Source: Cerrena zonata (lineage: Eukaryota; Basidiomycota; Agaricomycetes; Polyporales; Cerrenaceae). From it: a DNA stretch of 53,167 bases. The translations under genes and the position numbers were made by a program. The DNA lies in contig JASBNA010000126.1 of the NCBI GenBank assembly GCA_038087015.1, positions 1 through 53,167 of the forward strand, given 5' to 3'. The number at the start of each line of letters is the position of its first letter. The stretch's first letter is position 1. Under the pieces are notes generated by a model. It did not search any database. It was not told where the DNA came from and worked only from the letters and a program-made list of their open reading frames with translations. This document shows positions 18,663 to 28,946 of the stretch, one piece after another.

Positions 18663-21600
18663 ATGATCAATTTCAATAAAATACTGGGTCAACCCCAGAA
18701 GCCAGGTCAAGGAAGGCCAGCTCCAGGATCTCAGCAAAGACAGTATCCTCAACAGAGACCAACGGGTAGACCAATGCCTGGTGCGGTTCCTGGTGCAGTT
18801 CCCGGTGGGATGCCTGGAATGCCCGGTGGGATGCCTGGAATGTCCATGCCCGGTGGGATGCCAGGTCCCAAGACTGGAGGGCCTGCCCCAATACTACATA
18901 ATGGAGTTAGAAACGGGCCACCACCGCCTCAGAATATGAATGACCCAAATGTTAAACATAAAATGGTACGAGATCAATTGATGAGGGACTGCTATTCAAA
19001 ATACATAATTGATAAAACTGGTAAGAGAATACCTGAGATTGCATACCAAGGTCATATAATAATTCAAGAATTTTCATCATACCCTTCTCACCCTCCTCCA
19101 TCAAACTTACCGAAAGATCAGATTGGATCTGTTAAAAATAGAGTTTTGGTTATTTGTATGAAGCCATCAGGAAGAGTAATATTACAAAAGGGTAAAAAAA
19201 ATGAAACAAAAAACATTTACCAAATAGGTCGTACTTGGGATATGGATGAATTAAAATCAATTTCAAGAGCAGGAAACGATGGGTTTATATTAAGCTTAAA
19301 TAAAGATTATTATTGGAGATGTTATGAAAATTTTGAAAATCTTTTGAGATTCATTAGATCTTTGGCAACTGCATACGGTAACTTTGTTGGTTCATACCCA
19401 GAACTCAATGGCTGGGAATTACAAGAGCTCAAACTAAACCCTTTACCTAAAAAACATAATAGTGCGCCATTAATGGGCAATCAAAGAAATGAAGTAGAAG
19501 CATTAAGGTCAAAATCACTAAAACAACAGCCAGCTGAAAGTCATTATAAAGATATGGACTTCACTGCAAATGGTAAACTACCTATGAAACCAATGAAGAT
19601 CATGCCTACTGATAGATCTGGCATGGATAATGAAAGCATTGCTTCAAGTAATAAATCTCTACCTTATGGTGAAAGTAAGGAATTTATCGAAAACTTTATC
19701 GACGATGGAAAATTTCAGTCACCCATTACTCCAGGGCATGGTAATCATCCTTATCAACAAAGGTCACCCCTCCACGATGAAGCATCGATTAACGATTCTC
19801 AAAGTTTCATTTTCTCTGTGGATAAAGCATCTGAAAAAGCTCCAAGCATTCATGAATATGCCAAACAAGATGGTGGCTCATCTCCTTTACGATCTTATGT
19901 ACCTGAAAAATCGGATAATAAAAAAATAAGCAGGAGACTTGACTCACCAGAACCTTTGGAACGAGCAGCCGAATTGGGTTATAGATTGGAAGAGCAATTG
20001 GATAAAGATGGTGTCCATTCATTTGAAATTCCAAAGCCACCACCAATAAATGTTAAACAAAGTGCATTATCGCCGGATTTCGGTATTGAAGAAGTCACTG
20101 ATAGTGACGCAAGTGCTAAAAAGAATTATCCACCTCCAGATGGAAAAGGTTTAGGACTTTCAAGTAGAAAAGAAGTGAGCCCAGAAATAATGGGAGAGTC
20201 GACTCATCTAGAAGGAACAATAGATACTTCTATACAAGAAATTGAGGATTTCATGGATTCTCAATTACATTTCGGTAAAAATGAAAAATCACGTCAAATC
20301 GATACTACAATCAATGAATCCACAGAAAACTCGCATCACATTGCAACTGAAGAGGATTTGAACCAAATAATTGATGAAGACATGACACCAGTTGATCTGT
20401 CGATTGGTTATTCGCTAGAAGAGGATGAGAGTCTTTTTAATAAACATGAACAAACAGATCAAGATCATGAAGTGGAACAAGCATTGAATATAAACAGGGA
20501 AAAATCCGATAAAAATCAAACCGAGAAGGATGCAGAATTAGATGAATTATTTGATGAAGTTGGATGGAATATAAATGATACAAGTGATTCCTTGATTAAA
20601 AAATTCAATAAAGAATTAAATGGTATCAAGCATTCAAATGTCAAAGAGTTGGTCAACTTAGATTTTGGTATGAACTCATCATCTAATGATCTCAAGACTT
20701 CTTTAACAGAAATTGAAAATTTAAATCATATTTTCAAGAAAGTTGAAATAGATTTCAATTTTTTGGCCCCTGAAATCAATTTAATCGAAAATAATTCAAA
20801 AGGGTTACAAGTTAAATCCGTGAACAAGAAAGATTTGTGGAGAGAATTGAAAACCATTTTAGAAAAAGTCAGTGTAAATAGTAATGACTTGAGATCTATT
20901 GAAAAATTCAAGTCTTTTAATTCTTTGGAATATATTCCACAATTGGAGCAATTACTTATTGGATTATATGGAACAGTCAATACCAAAGATATAAGTAACA
21001 TCCAAGCTTTAAAACAATATCAATCCAATTATCAACATGTTATATCAGTCTTCTTAAGACATTTTAATGTTTTCATCAGGGGACAGTTTCCTACGATAAT
21101 TGCTGAATTATCACTGAGAAGAGAAAGAGCATTCCCCAACGATGTATTGGCAAAATTGAAGATGTTTTTATCATATTCCGGTATAACTTATTTTATCAAA
21201 AGTGTTTCATTAATCGACTTTCAAGATTTCAAATCATTCATTAATGGAGAGCTTGATAAATTTTTAGAATATCACCTTAGCGTGAAGTTGAAAAATATCA
21301 AATATTCTGATTCTATATCTAGATTATCTCAGTCTATTGAATCAACGTCTATCAGAAAATCACGTACTCTTAGATTGTCGGTTAAAAGAGATAAACTCAT
21401 GAATAAGATCGGGCTCAATGAAGATCATGGTGAAAATCAACCGCTTGATATCTATGAAAAGAAACAAAAAGGTAATGAAATTGAGGATCCTAAAATTATA
21501 ATAAAATTAATCAATGAAGCAGGAGATTTGATATCGAGTATTCAACTTTTCCTTGCTAATTTTTTTCATTATGATACCACTCAGGATTTCAATGATTTTA

Positions 21601-22643
21601 TAAATAGGCCATTTGAAGACCGAGAACAAGAATATAACCAATTATCGATTCATACAATTGACGAAAAGAACTATTCTAATGATTTAATATCCAATATGAA
21701 CACCGTATTTGGGAACTATATCAATCTTTTCATCAAAAAGATAACACCTACAGAATTGATTATTCCAGTTTTACTAATTGAAATTGATCTGATATTCATT
21801 CAAAGTCAAAAAAGAAATCAAGAATTTTTAGCTTACAGTTTTTTGAAAAAAATAAGTGAGAAATTCAAAGGCTTGTGGAATAAGCTTATCAAATCACAAG
21901 TTGATTTATTAAACAAAGCTACCATTAAGGGTAAAAGTGGAATTTTGCCAATCATTAAGAACTTTAACCAATTGGTTTTTTTGACTGAATCATCAATTCA
22001 AAGATCTAATGTAACCGAAGTTCAGTCGATGTTGAGCTCGTCGTATAAAGACTTAACAGAAGCAGTTATACACTTGTGTTTGAGAGATGATCCATTATTG
22101 AAAAATAATGACCACGATGATAAAGAACGAGAATTAAGGAACGTTTCAATCATGAGAAACATTTTCTTTGTCACTCAACAGTTGTCTGATTTAAATACTG
22201 AATCATCAAACAAGATGCAAAATCAATTTGATATGGTGTTCAAAAAAGTTCAAGATACCTATTTTGAAAAATTAATCAATCATAAGATTGGTAAGTTATC
22301 TGATTTCATAAAGAACTACGAAATGGCTGCAATTCTGGGACCTTCAAAAAGTAAGAGAAATGATAAGAAATACTTGAAAACTTTATTAAGTAATTACACC
22401 TCCAAAGATATACAGTTAAAAGCTCATGAAATCTTTAAAAAGTTAGAAAAATATATCATCAGTGGTGAAGACATGTTTGAACAAGACTTATTGAAAAAAT
22501 TATGGAATGACATGGAGTCCCAATTCATTAATCTTTTCTATAGACTTAATAATATTGTGAAATCAGTCGATAAAGATATTGACTACAATATTAGTAAGCA
22601 AGAAATTCACCACATCTTCTCATCTATATACTCCACTAGGTAA
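18663..22643 (+). CDS. SEC3: Exocyst subunit Sec3
   Basis: Exocyst subunit marking secretion sites by binding PI(4,5)P2 and Rho/Cdc42 GTPases. 1,326 residues, close to yeast Sec3 (1,336). The N-terminus is a Pro/Gly/Met-rich low-complexity tract (about residues 38-70) of PGGMPGM-type repeats. The Sec3 PH-like domain follows at about residues 98-245, with RDCYSKYIIDKTGKRIPEIAY and GRTWDMDELKSISRAGNDGF. The middle is Ser/Asp/Glu-rich and probably disordered. A coiled-coil and Sec3 C-terminal helical region runs from about residue 640 to the end. The PGM repeat N-terminal to the PH domain is a lineage-specific embellishment as far as I can tell. Confidence 0.93.
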   Translation: MINFNKILGQPQKPGQGRPAPGSQQRQYPQQRPTGRPMPGAVPGAVPGGMPGMPGGMPGMSMPGGMPGPKTGGPAPILHNGVRNGPPPPQNMNDPNVKHKMVRDQLMRDCYSKYIIDKTGKRIPEIAYQGHIIIQEFSSYPSHPPPSNLPKDQIGSVKNRVLVICMKPSGRVILQKGKKNETKNIYQIGRTWDMDELKSISRAGNDGFILSLNKDYYWRCYENFENLLRFIRSLATAYGNFVGSYPELNGWELQELKLNPLPKKHNSAPLMGNQRNEVEALRSKSLKQQPAESHYKDMDFTANGKLPMKPMKIMPTDRSGMDNESIASSNKSLPYGESKEFIENFIDDGKFQSPITPGHGNHPYQQRSPLHDEASINDSQSFIFSVDKASEKAPSIHEYAKQDGGSSPLRSYVPEKSDNKKISRRLDSPEPLERAAELGYRLEEQLDKDGVHSFEIPKPPPINVKQSALSPDFGIEEVTDSDASAKKNYPPPDGKGLGLSSRKEVSPEIMGESTHLEGTIDTSIQEIEDFMDSQLHFGKNEKSRQIDTTINESTENSHHIATEEDLNQIIDEDMTPVDLSIGYSLEEDESLFNKHEQTDQDHEVEQALNINREKSDKNQTEKDAELDELFDEVGWNINDTSDSLIKKFNKELNGIKHSNVKELVNLDFGMNSSSNDLKTSLTEIENLNHIFKKVEIDFNFLAPEINLIENNSKGLQVKSVNKKDLWRELKTILEKVSVNSNDLRSIEKFKSFNSLEYIPQLEQLLIGLYGTVNTKDISNIQALKQYQSNYQHVISVFLRHFNVFIRGQFPTIIAELSLRRERAFPNDVLAKLKMFLSYSGITYFIKSVSLIDFQDFKSFINGELDKFLEYHLSVKLKNIKYSDSISRLSQSIESTSIRKSRTLRLSVKRDKLMNKIGLNEDHGENQPLDIYEKKQKGNEIEDPKIIIKLINEAGDLISSIQLFLANFFHYDTTQDFNDFINRPFEDREQEYNQLSIHTIDEKNYSNDLISNMNTVFGNYINLFIKKITPTELIIPVLLIEIDLIFIQSQKRNQEFLAYSFLKKISEKFKGLWNKLIKSQVDLLNKATIKGKSGILPIIKNFNQLVFLTESSIQRSNVTEVQSMLSSSYKDLTEAVIHLCLRDDPLLKNNDHDDKERELRNVSIMRNIFFVTQQLSDLNTESSNKMQNQFDMVFKKVQDTYFEKLINHKIGKLSDFIKNYEMAAILGPSKSKRNDKKYLKTLLSNYTSKDIQLKAHEIFKKLEKYIISGEDMFEQDLLKKLWNDMESQFINLFYRLNNIVKSVDKDIDYNISKQEIHHIFSSIYSTR

Positions 22644-22767
22644 TTGTATAATATTGTCTTTTAGTTTCGGCCAATTAATGTAGTACGATGTCGGACGATT
22701 TCGCTTTATTACTGAATCAGCGGAACCTTCCCGCGATGATAAAATCGATAACGAGAATTGTTAGAAT

Positions 22768-22859
22768 GCCACAGTTTTCGCAGCAGAAATGGGAAAACTA
22801 TGGCTGCGATTTTAAATCACTTGATCGGACAAGGGTTGCGATCGGAAAGGCTATATAAG
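22768..22859 (+). promoter_or_regulatory. JLP1 promoter: Met31/32-like inverted sites and TATA box
   Basis: GCCACAGTTTTC (22768-22779) is, on the minus strand, a match to the Met31/Met32 core AAACTGTGG. GAAAACTATGGC (22793-22804) is the facing copy with one mismatch. Together they form a 12-bp-arm inverted repeat with a 13-bp spacer. A TATA box (TATATAAG) starts at 22853, about 70 bp before the ATG. Met31/32 with Met4 drive sulfur-assimilation genes, so the site fits the sulfonate dioxygenase downstream. Binding is inferred from motif and context. Confidence 0.65.
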
Positions 22860-22922
22860 GATCTGAAGTCAGTTATTTCATTTGCAGAGTAGAAGTTATT
22901 AACTGAATATTTAATTAAAAAC

Positions 22923-24173
22923 ATGGCTCCATCAGCTCAAAGAACAGATTTACCAACTACACAAGAAGAAATTGAAGATGCAGTTTCAAATATCATCTCT
23001 CAATTGTCTAATAAGAAGGGAGGATCTTTATTAGGAAGTTATAAAGGTGGTTTTGTTGACTCTAACTTAGAAAACTTACCAGAAACAACCAAGAAGAGAT
23101 TTGCTAAATACAATATTGATATTTCTCAAGGGTATCCAGAACGTCCACCAACTGAAGAGATTCCAGTTTATCTTGATGAAGCTGAAGCTATTAGAAGTAC
23201 CCCAACCCCATATATTGAAAGGGGAAAGGGCGCTGACCCAGAAAAGAAAGCCTTATTTGGTGCCGCTAAAGAAATCAGACACTTGACTAAACATGTCGGT
23301 ACCGAAATTGTTGGTTTGCAATTGGGCGATTTGAACGATAAACAAAAGGATGAATTGGCTTTATTGATTGCAGAAAGAGTTGTTGTGTTCTTCAAAGATC
23401 AAGACTTATCACCTCAAAAACAATTGGAATTGGGTGAATATTATGGTAATGTTGAAAAACATGCTCAACAGGTTCACGTTCCAGGTTATAGAGGTATCAC
23501 TGTTATTTGGCCAAATTTTTTGAAAAAAGTTGGTTATCAATATAACTTTAAACAAACAAAGACTGCTCCAACCTCTATAACACATTCTGATTTGTGTCAT
23601 GAGCTTCAAACTCCAGGTATTACCACTTTGTATAATGATGCTATTCCAAAAGTTGGTGGTGATACTGTGTGGTATTCTGGCTATGGTGCTTACGATAAAC
23701 TCCTGCCTGCTTTTCAAAAATTTTTAGATGGTAAAACCGCCATTTATAGATCTGCTCATCAATATATTGATCGTGAAAATCCATTGAGAGGTCCAAAACA
23801 TATCGAAAGAGAACATCCTATCATCAGAACCCATCCAGCTACTGGTTGGAAATCTTTGTACGTTAATCGTGGCATGACTGTAAGAATTGTTGGCTTAGAA
23901 CCCGATGAATCAAGACTTATCTTAAATTACCTTTTTGATGTTTATGAAAAGAACTTGGATATTCAAGTTAGGTTCAATTGGCAATCTACTAATCCAGAAT
24001 CTGGTTTAGCTACTGCTGCTTTATGGGATAACAGAATCAGTCAACATTCTGCCGTTGCTATTGAAACTGAAGAATTGAGACATGGTACCAGAGTTTCTGC
24101 TTTGGCAGAAGTTCCTTATTACGATCCTAACTCTAAATCTCAAAGAGAAGCTTTAGGATTACCTTTGAATTAA
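22923..24173 (+). CDS. JLP1: Sulfonate/alpha-ketoglutarate dioxygenase (Jlp1, TauD family)
   Basis: Fe(II)/2-oxoglutarate dioxygenase that releases sulfite from taurine and other sulfonates for use as a sulfur source. 416 residues (yeast 412). The iron ligands are visible: H221 and D223 in THSDLCHEL, and H375 in WDNRISQHSAV. R390 (GTRVSALAE) would bind 2-oxoglutarate. Other TauD/Jlp1 blocks include GGDTVWYSGYGAYDKL and NPLRGPKHIEREHPIIRTHP. DLCHE replaces the more common DVSYE around the second ligand, an odd but not disabling change. Codon 261 is CTG where relatives have Ser (DKLSPAFQ). Methionine-regulon-like sites lie upstream. Confidence 0.92.
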   Translation: MAPSAQRTDLPTTQEEIEDAVSNIISQLSNKKGGSLLGSYKGGFVDSNLENLPETTKKRFAKYNIDISQGYPERPPTEEIPVYLDEAEAIRSTPTPYIERGKGADPEKKALFGAAKEIRHLTKHVGTEIVGLQLGDLNDKQKDELALLIAERVVVFFKDQDLSPQKQLELGEYYGNVEKHAQQVHVPGYRGITVIWPNFLKKVGYQYNFKQTKTAPTSITHSDLCHELQTPGITTLYNDAIPKVGGDTVWYSGYGAYDKLLPAFQKFLDGKTAIYRSAHQYIDRENPLRGPKHIEREHPIIRTHPATGWKSLYVNRGMTVRIVGLEPDESRLILNYLFDVYEKNLDIQVRFNWQSTNPESGLATAALWDNRISQHSAVAIETEELRHGTRVSALAEVPYYDPNSKSQREALGLPLN

Positions 24174-24569
24174 TTCCCAGCTGGTCTAATCAGTAAAATG
24201 TTTCTTATGGACTTTATGTATGCTCAAATATATGTTCTTCTTAAATATAATTGTAGCTGCAAAAAAATTTTGCAACGTATATCTTCTATTTTGATGAATC
24301 GAAAAATCCTCTTGTTTAGTTGATTATAACGGATCTATTAAGGACCTACTTCCTTATAGACTCTTATATTAATACTGAAGACTAAATTCAAGTTTTGATG
24401 TTTTTCGTGATTTTTTTGCAAAAATAACCTAATATTTAGGAAAAAGAGTCTTGGTTCACCCGCAATTTGCAAAAAATTGAAGCATTTCTGGATTATTGAA
24501 GAAAGTCATCAAAGTAAAGAAAATTCTACATTTAGAATAGCGAGATTGGATTCTTTATCGATAAACTAT
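24174..24569. other. Convergent 3' gap between JLP1 and the PalC-like gene
   Basis: This is 396 bp of AT-rich 3' flanking sequence between two convergent genes. No promoter is needed here. I found no repeat, RNA gene or credible ORF in it. Confidence 0.45.
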
Positions 24570-25895
24570 TTAATAGTAAGACCCTCTTCCGGTATAGTTT
24601 TCTTTCAATAACCCTGTGGATTGACGAAAAGAGATTGGTTCATACATCTTTATATCGGAGACTGGTATCTTACAACCCAATGGCCACTTAGTGTCCTTAC
24701 TTATATCTTGCCAATCAGTGACAGTATCGAATTTAAGGTTGTCGTTTTCTTTACTAAATTTCAAATGAAGTTGAATTAACAGATCAAATAGAAACGACAA
24801 GTCTTTCAATATAACCCCCGAGCTTTCCTGAAAGGCGGATTTATTAACATTCAAGGTTGTGACGGAATGAATATTCGATATATATTGATCATTCTTATGC
24901 AGCGTTAACTTCGACTTGAACTTTGATAATATTTTGCCTTGTTTAGGCTTTAATTCTGACAATTTCTTACTCTGTAACGATACTAATGAAAAGTTTATAA
25001 GTCCTAAGGCATCACCTAGCTTATCTTTTTGATAGTATTCAATTGAAAGAAATAGCCCTGCATATGCTGTGGTGTATTTTTGAATGATTGATAAGTAATC
25101 CTTCCAGTCTTTATAATTTAAATTAATTTTTGTAGTTAAACTTCCCTTCAAATCAATTAGGAGATTCATGCAATCATTAAGTTCATTTAAAACATAAATA
25201 GAAACCCTGGATAGCGTACCATTGCTATTAGTCTCAAAAGTTTCAGTTGAGTTGAATGAATTTCTATTTATCCAGGATGATTTTGCCAATATTGACATTT
25301 GAATACTTATATTACTAATCTTGTCCATAAATGTAAATATTCTCTCATTAACGCTACTTTCAATATTTGTAATAGAGCAAATTTTAGCTCCAAACATTGT
25401 AGATGCAATTGCTTTTTTATGATAATTAATCACTTGCTTCCATTTCTCATCAGTACCTTCGTCAGCTTCTTGTAATTCAATTAGCTCATTGGTAAGCTCC
25501 GATCCAAGCTTGGTATACATCAAAGAAATAACTAAAAGTATAACTTCGATCTCATGTGCCAAACTCCATTGTATTGGCTTTCTTTTCTTCAAAACTTCTT
25601 TAATATCACTATTCTCCAAAACCAAATTTGACCAAGGTATCCCTTCTCCAAGTATACACGTAGACATAAACTCACCAGTGTCATCAACAATCTCACAGTT
25701 GGCTTGCTTTTTGACATAAATGAATAACCCCTCCAAATATTCCTCCGACTTTAATAAATACCTTATTAAATCATTAAAGTTTTCACTCGTGGAGTCTGTC
25801 AAGGATGCTCTTTTTGTCATAAGCGCAGATTCTAAGCTACTAGAATCAATTGAGTTAGCCTTAGGAGCAGGTAAAGCATTGGGTAATATTATCAT
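24570..25895 (-). CDS. BRO1-domain protein, probable PalC / YGR122W orthologue (alkaline-pH signalling)
   Basis: 441 residues from the ATG at 25893-25895 (MIILPNALPAPKANSID). The longer frame to 26000 starts at a non-ATG codon. The all-helical sequence includes KAIASTMFGAKICSITN and AYAGLFLSIEYYQKDKLGDALGLINFSL, which fits a BRO1-like domain. The Gly/Tyr-rich C-terminus (LLKENYTGRGSYY) recalls PalC proteins. PalC (yeast YGR122W) works with ESCRT-III in proteolytic activation of Rim101/PacC at alkaline pH. The assignment rests on fold-like pattern, size and C-terminal motif, not on a clear diagnostic block; another BRO1 family member is the main alternative. It is divergent from YND1 by 171 bp. 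Confidence 0.6.
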   Translation of the reverse strand: MIILPNALPAPKANSIDSSSLESALMTKRASLTDSTSENFNDLIRYLLKSEEYLEGLFIYVKKQANCEIVDDTGEFMSTCILGEGIPWSNLVLENSDIKEVLKKRKPIQWSLAHEIEVILLVISLMYTKLGSELTNELIELQEADEGTDEKWKQVINYHKKAIASTMFGAKICSITNIESSVNERIFTFMDKISNISIQMSILAKSSWINRNSFNSTETFETNSNGTLSRVSIYVLNELNDCMNLLIDLKGSLTTKINLNYKDWKDYLSIIQKYTTAYAGLFLSIEYYQKDKLGDALGLINFSLVSLQSKKLSELKPKQGKILSKFKSKLTLHKNDQYISNIHSVTTLNVNKSAFQESSGVILKDLSFLFDLLIQLHLKFSKENDNLKFDTVTDWQDISKDTKWPLGCKIPVSDIKMYEPISFRQSTGLLKENYTGRGSYY

Positions 25896-26066
25896 CTTGA
25901 GTTTTACTAGTATCACTAGAGCTAGATTTATAAAGATTAGGAAATAGTGTCTCAAAAAATTAGTAGCTCGAGGATCAACCAAAAAAACAGAAAAAAACAA
26001 CTACGTAGCAGATAAGGCTGAAGGTCTCTACCAAGGTTATCTTAGAATAAGAGTTAGAGATAAAAG

Positions 26067-28097
26067 ATGAAAATACCTACGGACCATCAGAAGTATGGGA
26101 TCGTTATAGATTCTGGTTCATCAGGATCACGAATTCAGATTTATCGTTGGGAAGATCAAGAGTATACTAAGAAAAGCAATAAAGACAAGAAAGTATTGTC
26201 TTCACCACCTAAAATTGTTCAAGAAAAGGGTTGGACATATAAGATTACTCCTGGGATCTCAACTTTTGGAGAGCCAAACAAGGTTAAGAAAATATGGACC
26301 GATCATTATTCAGAATTGATGAAATTTGCAGAGGGTATTATTCCTGCTGAAAAACACAGTGAAACTCCAGTATATGTTTTGGCAACCGCAGGAATGAGGT
26401 TGTTACCTCCTAAGAAACAGAAGAAAATCTTGAAAGAAACTTGTTCAAGCCTCAAAAAGAATACCAAGTTTTATATACCTAATTGTAAAGATTTTGTTCA
26501 AATAATAGATGGTGAGACCGAAGGAATATATGGATGGTTAGGTCTTAATTATTTAATGGGTCAGTTTAATGAATATGATGCATCTAAAGAAGAACATGAA
26601 TCAATTGGATTTATGGATATGGGCGGTGCATCAACCCAAATTGCATTTGTTCCATCTTCATTAGAAGAAATTAAGAAACATGATGATGATTTATCTAAAG
26701 TTACTCTTAGAAACGTTGATGGTCAAACTCAAAAATGGAGTGTCTTTGTTGAAACTTGGTTGGGATTTGGAGCTAATGAAGCAAGAAGAAGATATTTGAA
26801 ACAATTGATTAATTTATCATTAACAAACCCTATACTTGGTACTGAGATTAATGACCCCTGTTTACCCAAAGGTGCTAGCATCAAGTATGATAATGATGGT
26901 ACTACATATGACATTCAAGGCTTAGGAAATTACGAAATGTGTATAAAAGAGATATATCCTCTTTTAATGAAGAATGTTCCATGTAAGGATACTCCATGTT
27001 TGTTTAATGGTATCCATGGACCAAAATTAAACTTTGATAAGGATAAATTCATTGGAATTTCTGAGTACTGGTACACAGCCAATGATGTTTTTCAAACTGG
27101 CGGTGAATATAATTTCCACATATTCAATGAAAGGGTGAAAGAATACTGTGAAAGTGATTGGTCCCTGATATTGTCAAATTCTGAAAAGGGCCAATATTCG
27201 AATTTAGATCCGGAAAAATTTTTGAAAGATGCTTGTTTCAAGGCAAGTTGGGTCATAAATGTCCTTCATGATGGGTTTGAATTACCAAGATTAGGGTTAG
27301 ATGTCTCTGAAGATACTAATGCTAGTCAAGAAAAAGAAATGAAAAAATTGAAAAATACTCATGTACCTTTCAAATCAGCAAATTCTGTTAACGGTGATGA
27401 ATTATCATGGACCTTGGGTAAAATATTATTATTTGCATCTTCCCAAATCACAGGGGACTCTAAAAAAGACATGAATATAGGTATATACCCAAGTGAGATA
27501 TCTGGTAAAGAGTTTGTACCGGGTGGTATCATTGGCTCCTCGGAACATGACAGCGATGATGATGACGATGATCATGGGGTTGGTTTTGGCCATATCATCT
27601 ATTCAATTATTTTTATATTTCTTTTGTTTTTCTTCATTTATCATTTTGGAAGATCTCATTTGAACAAGTATGTTTTCAAATCTAGAAGATTCCACATACC
27701 CAAGCCTTTCAAACAGCAAGTGTCTAAAGCGGTTTCAAAAATCCCTGGATTGAATAAGTATTTCAAAAACATTATACCTTATAACAGCTTATCGGAGCAG
27801 GACACAATGAATATTCATTTAGAAGAAGGTATCATGCCTTCAGCATCAACAAGCCCAACGCAAAGTCCAAATCTAGCTGGATTGAGAACAAGATCCAATA
27901 TAAATTTAGCAGATCCTAATGATCTCAACGATGATTATAGTAATCCATCTCGAAACTTTGGATTTTTAAATAAACCATTTGTGGTTCCGAAAAAGACCCC
28001 ATCCGGCTTCTATTATAGTAACAACAACAGCAGAGACTCTCTACATCGAGTCTCTAGTAATAGCTCAATGAGTAATAAACTTAGGAATGTCGATTGA
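26067..28097 (+). CDS. YND1: Golgi apyrase Ynd1 (GDA1/CD39 family)
   Basis: Golgi nucleoside di- and triphosphatase that removes GDP/UDP formed by glycosyltransferases. 676 residues. ACR1 is DSGSSGSR at residues 15-22, followed by VLATAGMRLLP and GFMDMGGASTQIAF (the nucleotide-binding loops). Paired cysteines lie in the central part. One transmembrane segment near residues 508-528 (IIYSIIFIFLLFFFIYHFG) precedes a Ser/Asn-rich cytosolic tail. The C-terminal-only anchor and lack of a signal anchor match Ynd1 rather than Gda1. An Asp-rich run (DSDDDDDDH) sits just before the membrane segment. Confidence 0.93.
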   Translation: MKIPTDHQKYGIVIDSGSSGSRIQIYRWEDQEYTKKSNKDKKVLSSPPKIVQEKGWTYKITPGISTFGEPNKVKKIWTDHYSELMKFAEGIIPAEKHSETPVYVLATAGMRLLPPKKQKKILKETCSSLKKNTKFYIPNCKDFVQIIDGETEGIYGWLGLNYLMGQFNEYDASKEEHESIGFMDMGGASTQIAFVPSSLEEIKKHDDDLSKVTLRNVDGQTQKWSVFVETWLGFGANEARRRYLKQLINLSLTNPILGTEINDPCLPKGASIKYDNDGTTYDIQGLGNYEMCIKEIYPLLMKNVPCKDTPCLFNGIHGPKLNFDKDKFIGISEYWYTANDVFQTGGEYNFHIFNERVKEYCESDWSLILSNSEKGQYSNLDPEKFLKDACFKASWVINVLHDGFELPRLGLDVSEDTNASQEKEMKKLKNTHVPFKSANSVNGDELSWTLGKILLFASSQITGDSKKDMNIGIYPSEISGKEFVPGGIIGSSEHDSDDDDDDHGVGFGHIIYSIIFIFLLFFFIYHFGRSHLNKYVFKSRRFHIPKPFKQQVSKAVSKIPGLNKYFKNIIPYNSLSEQDTMNIHLEEGIMPSASTSPTQSPNLAGLRTRSNINLADPNDLNDDYSNPSRNFGFLNKPFVVPKKTPSGFYYSNNNSRDSLHRVSSNSSMSNKLRNVD

Positions 28098-28228
28098 AAA
28101 TGACTATTTATGTTTGTGAAAATGGCCGCAAAAAAATGAAACTTCAGAAACAGAACAAAAAATTTAAAATCATCTAGCATTGATAGACTTTATACTTATC
28201 CATAGCTTAAATACATATTGCTTTTATA

Positions 28229-28723
28229 ATGAGACCTATTTTTATCGCTTATCTCGTATTCACTATGATTATTTGTGTTTGTTGTGCTCCCTTGAAAGCT
28301 GGCATAAAATCTCTGATTCAAACCGGCCCAATAAAACAAACTGCAGACTATCTCAAAAATTTGGCTCCTGAATCTTACAGGACCAAATTTAAAACAATGC
28401 TAATCCATCACTTGATTGGTGGGTCAAATGAGACCAACAGCAAAAATTTCAATCTTCCCAGAGTCACCACACCTTTGCTAGGTGACCAATTCAGCAACAT
28501 GGAGCTCGGAGCCCTCTCAGATGAGCCAAACGAGTCAGATGATTCCGATGATTCGGAAAGCGATATAGAACCCGAAGACGAATTTGAAAGAGAAAATGGG
28601 TTCATTGGGTATGGTGTTCCATCAAAGATTAAGGCTTCTACAGCAGACTTTGGCATGAAAAAGTTCAATTTTCGCCAAGTACAGCCAAAAAAATACCCTT
28701 CAACTATTAGAAATAACGTCTGA
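28229..28723 (+). CDS. Small secreted acidic protein, unknown
   Basis: 164 residues, family not recognised. A clear N-terminal signal peptide is visible (MRPIFIAYLVFTMIICVCCA, cleavage likely near residue 20). A basic region follows (LKAGIKSLIQTGPIKQTADY), then LAPESYRTKFKTMLIHHLIGG, a strongly acidic middle (ESDDSDDSESDIEPEDEFE) and a short basic C-terminus. There is one possible N-glycosylation site (NET). There are no cysteines outside the signal peptide and no membrane anchor. It lies 131 bp downstream of YND1 on the same strand. The signal peptide and separate promoter space argue for a real gene; antisense frames in this interval look like shadows. Confidence 0.65.
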   Translation: MRPIFIAYLVFTMIICVCCAPLKAGIKSLIQTGPIKQTADYLKNLAPESYRTKFKTMLIHHLIGGSNETNSKNFNLPRVTTPLLGDQFSNMELGALSDEPNESDDSDDSESDIEPEDEFERENGFIGYGVPSKIKASTADFGMKKFNFRQVQPKKYPSTIRNNV

Positions 28724-28946
28724 ACAGTAAATAACTTCCATAGATATAGCCTTTCTTCAATCAATTGCCCCAAAATTTGAAAATGATTGCAATTTCCTGC
28801 ACTGTAGTCATCGCTTCGCCTAACAAAACAAAAAAAAAAAGGTAAAAAAAAAAAGACATCGCAGCTCTTCTCATAAATTTTTTTTTTTCTATAATTTTCA
28901 TAGACATTATCTTCTTGTTATTATAGCCAGAGTAAGAACTATAGCA

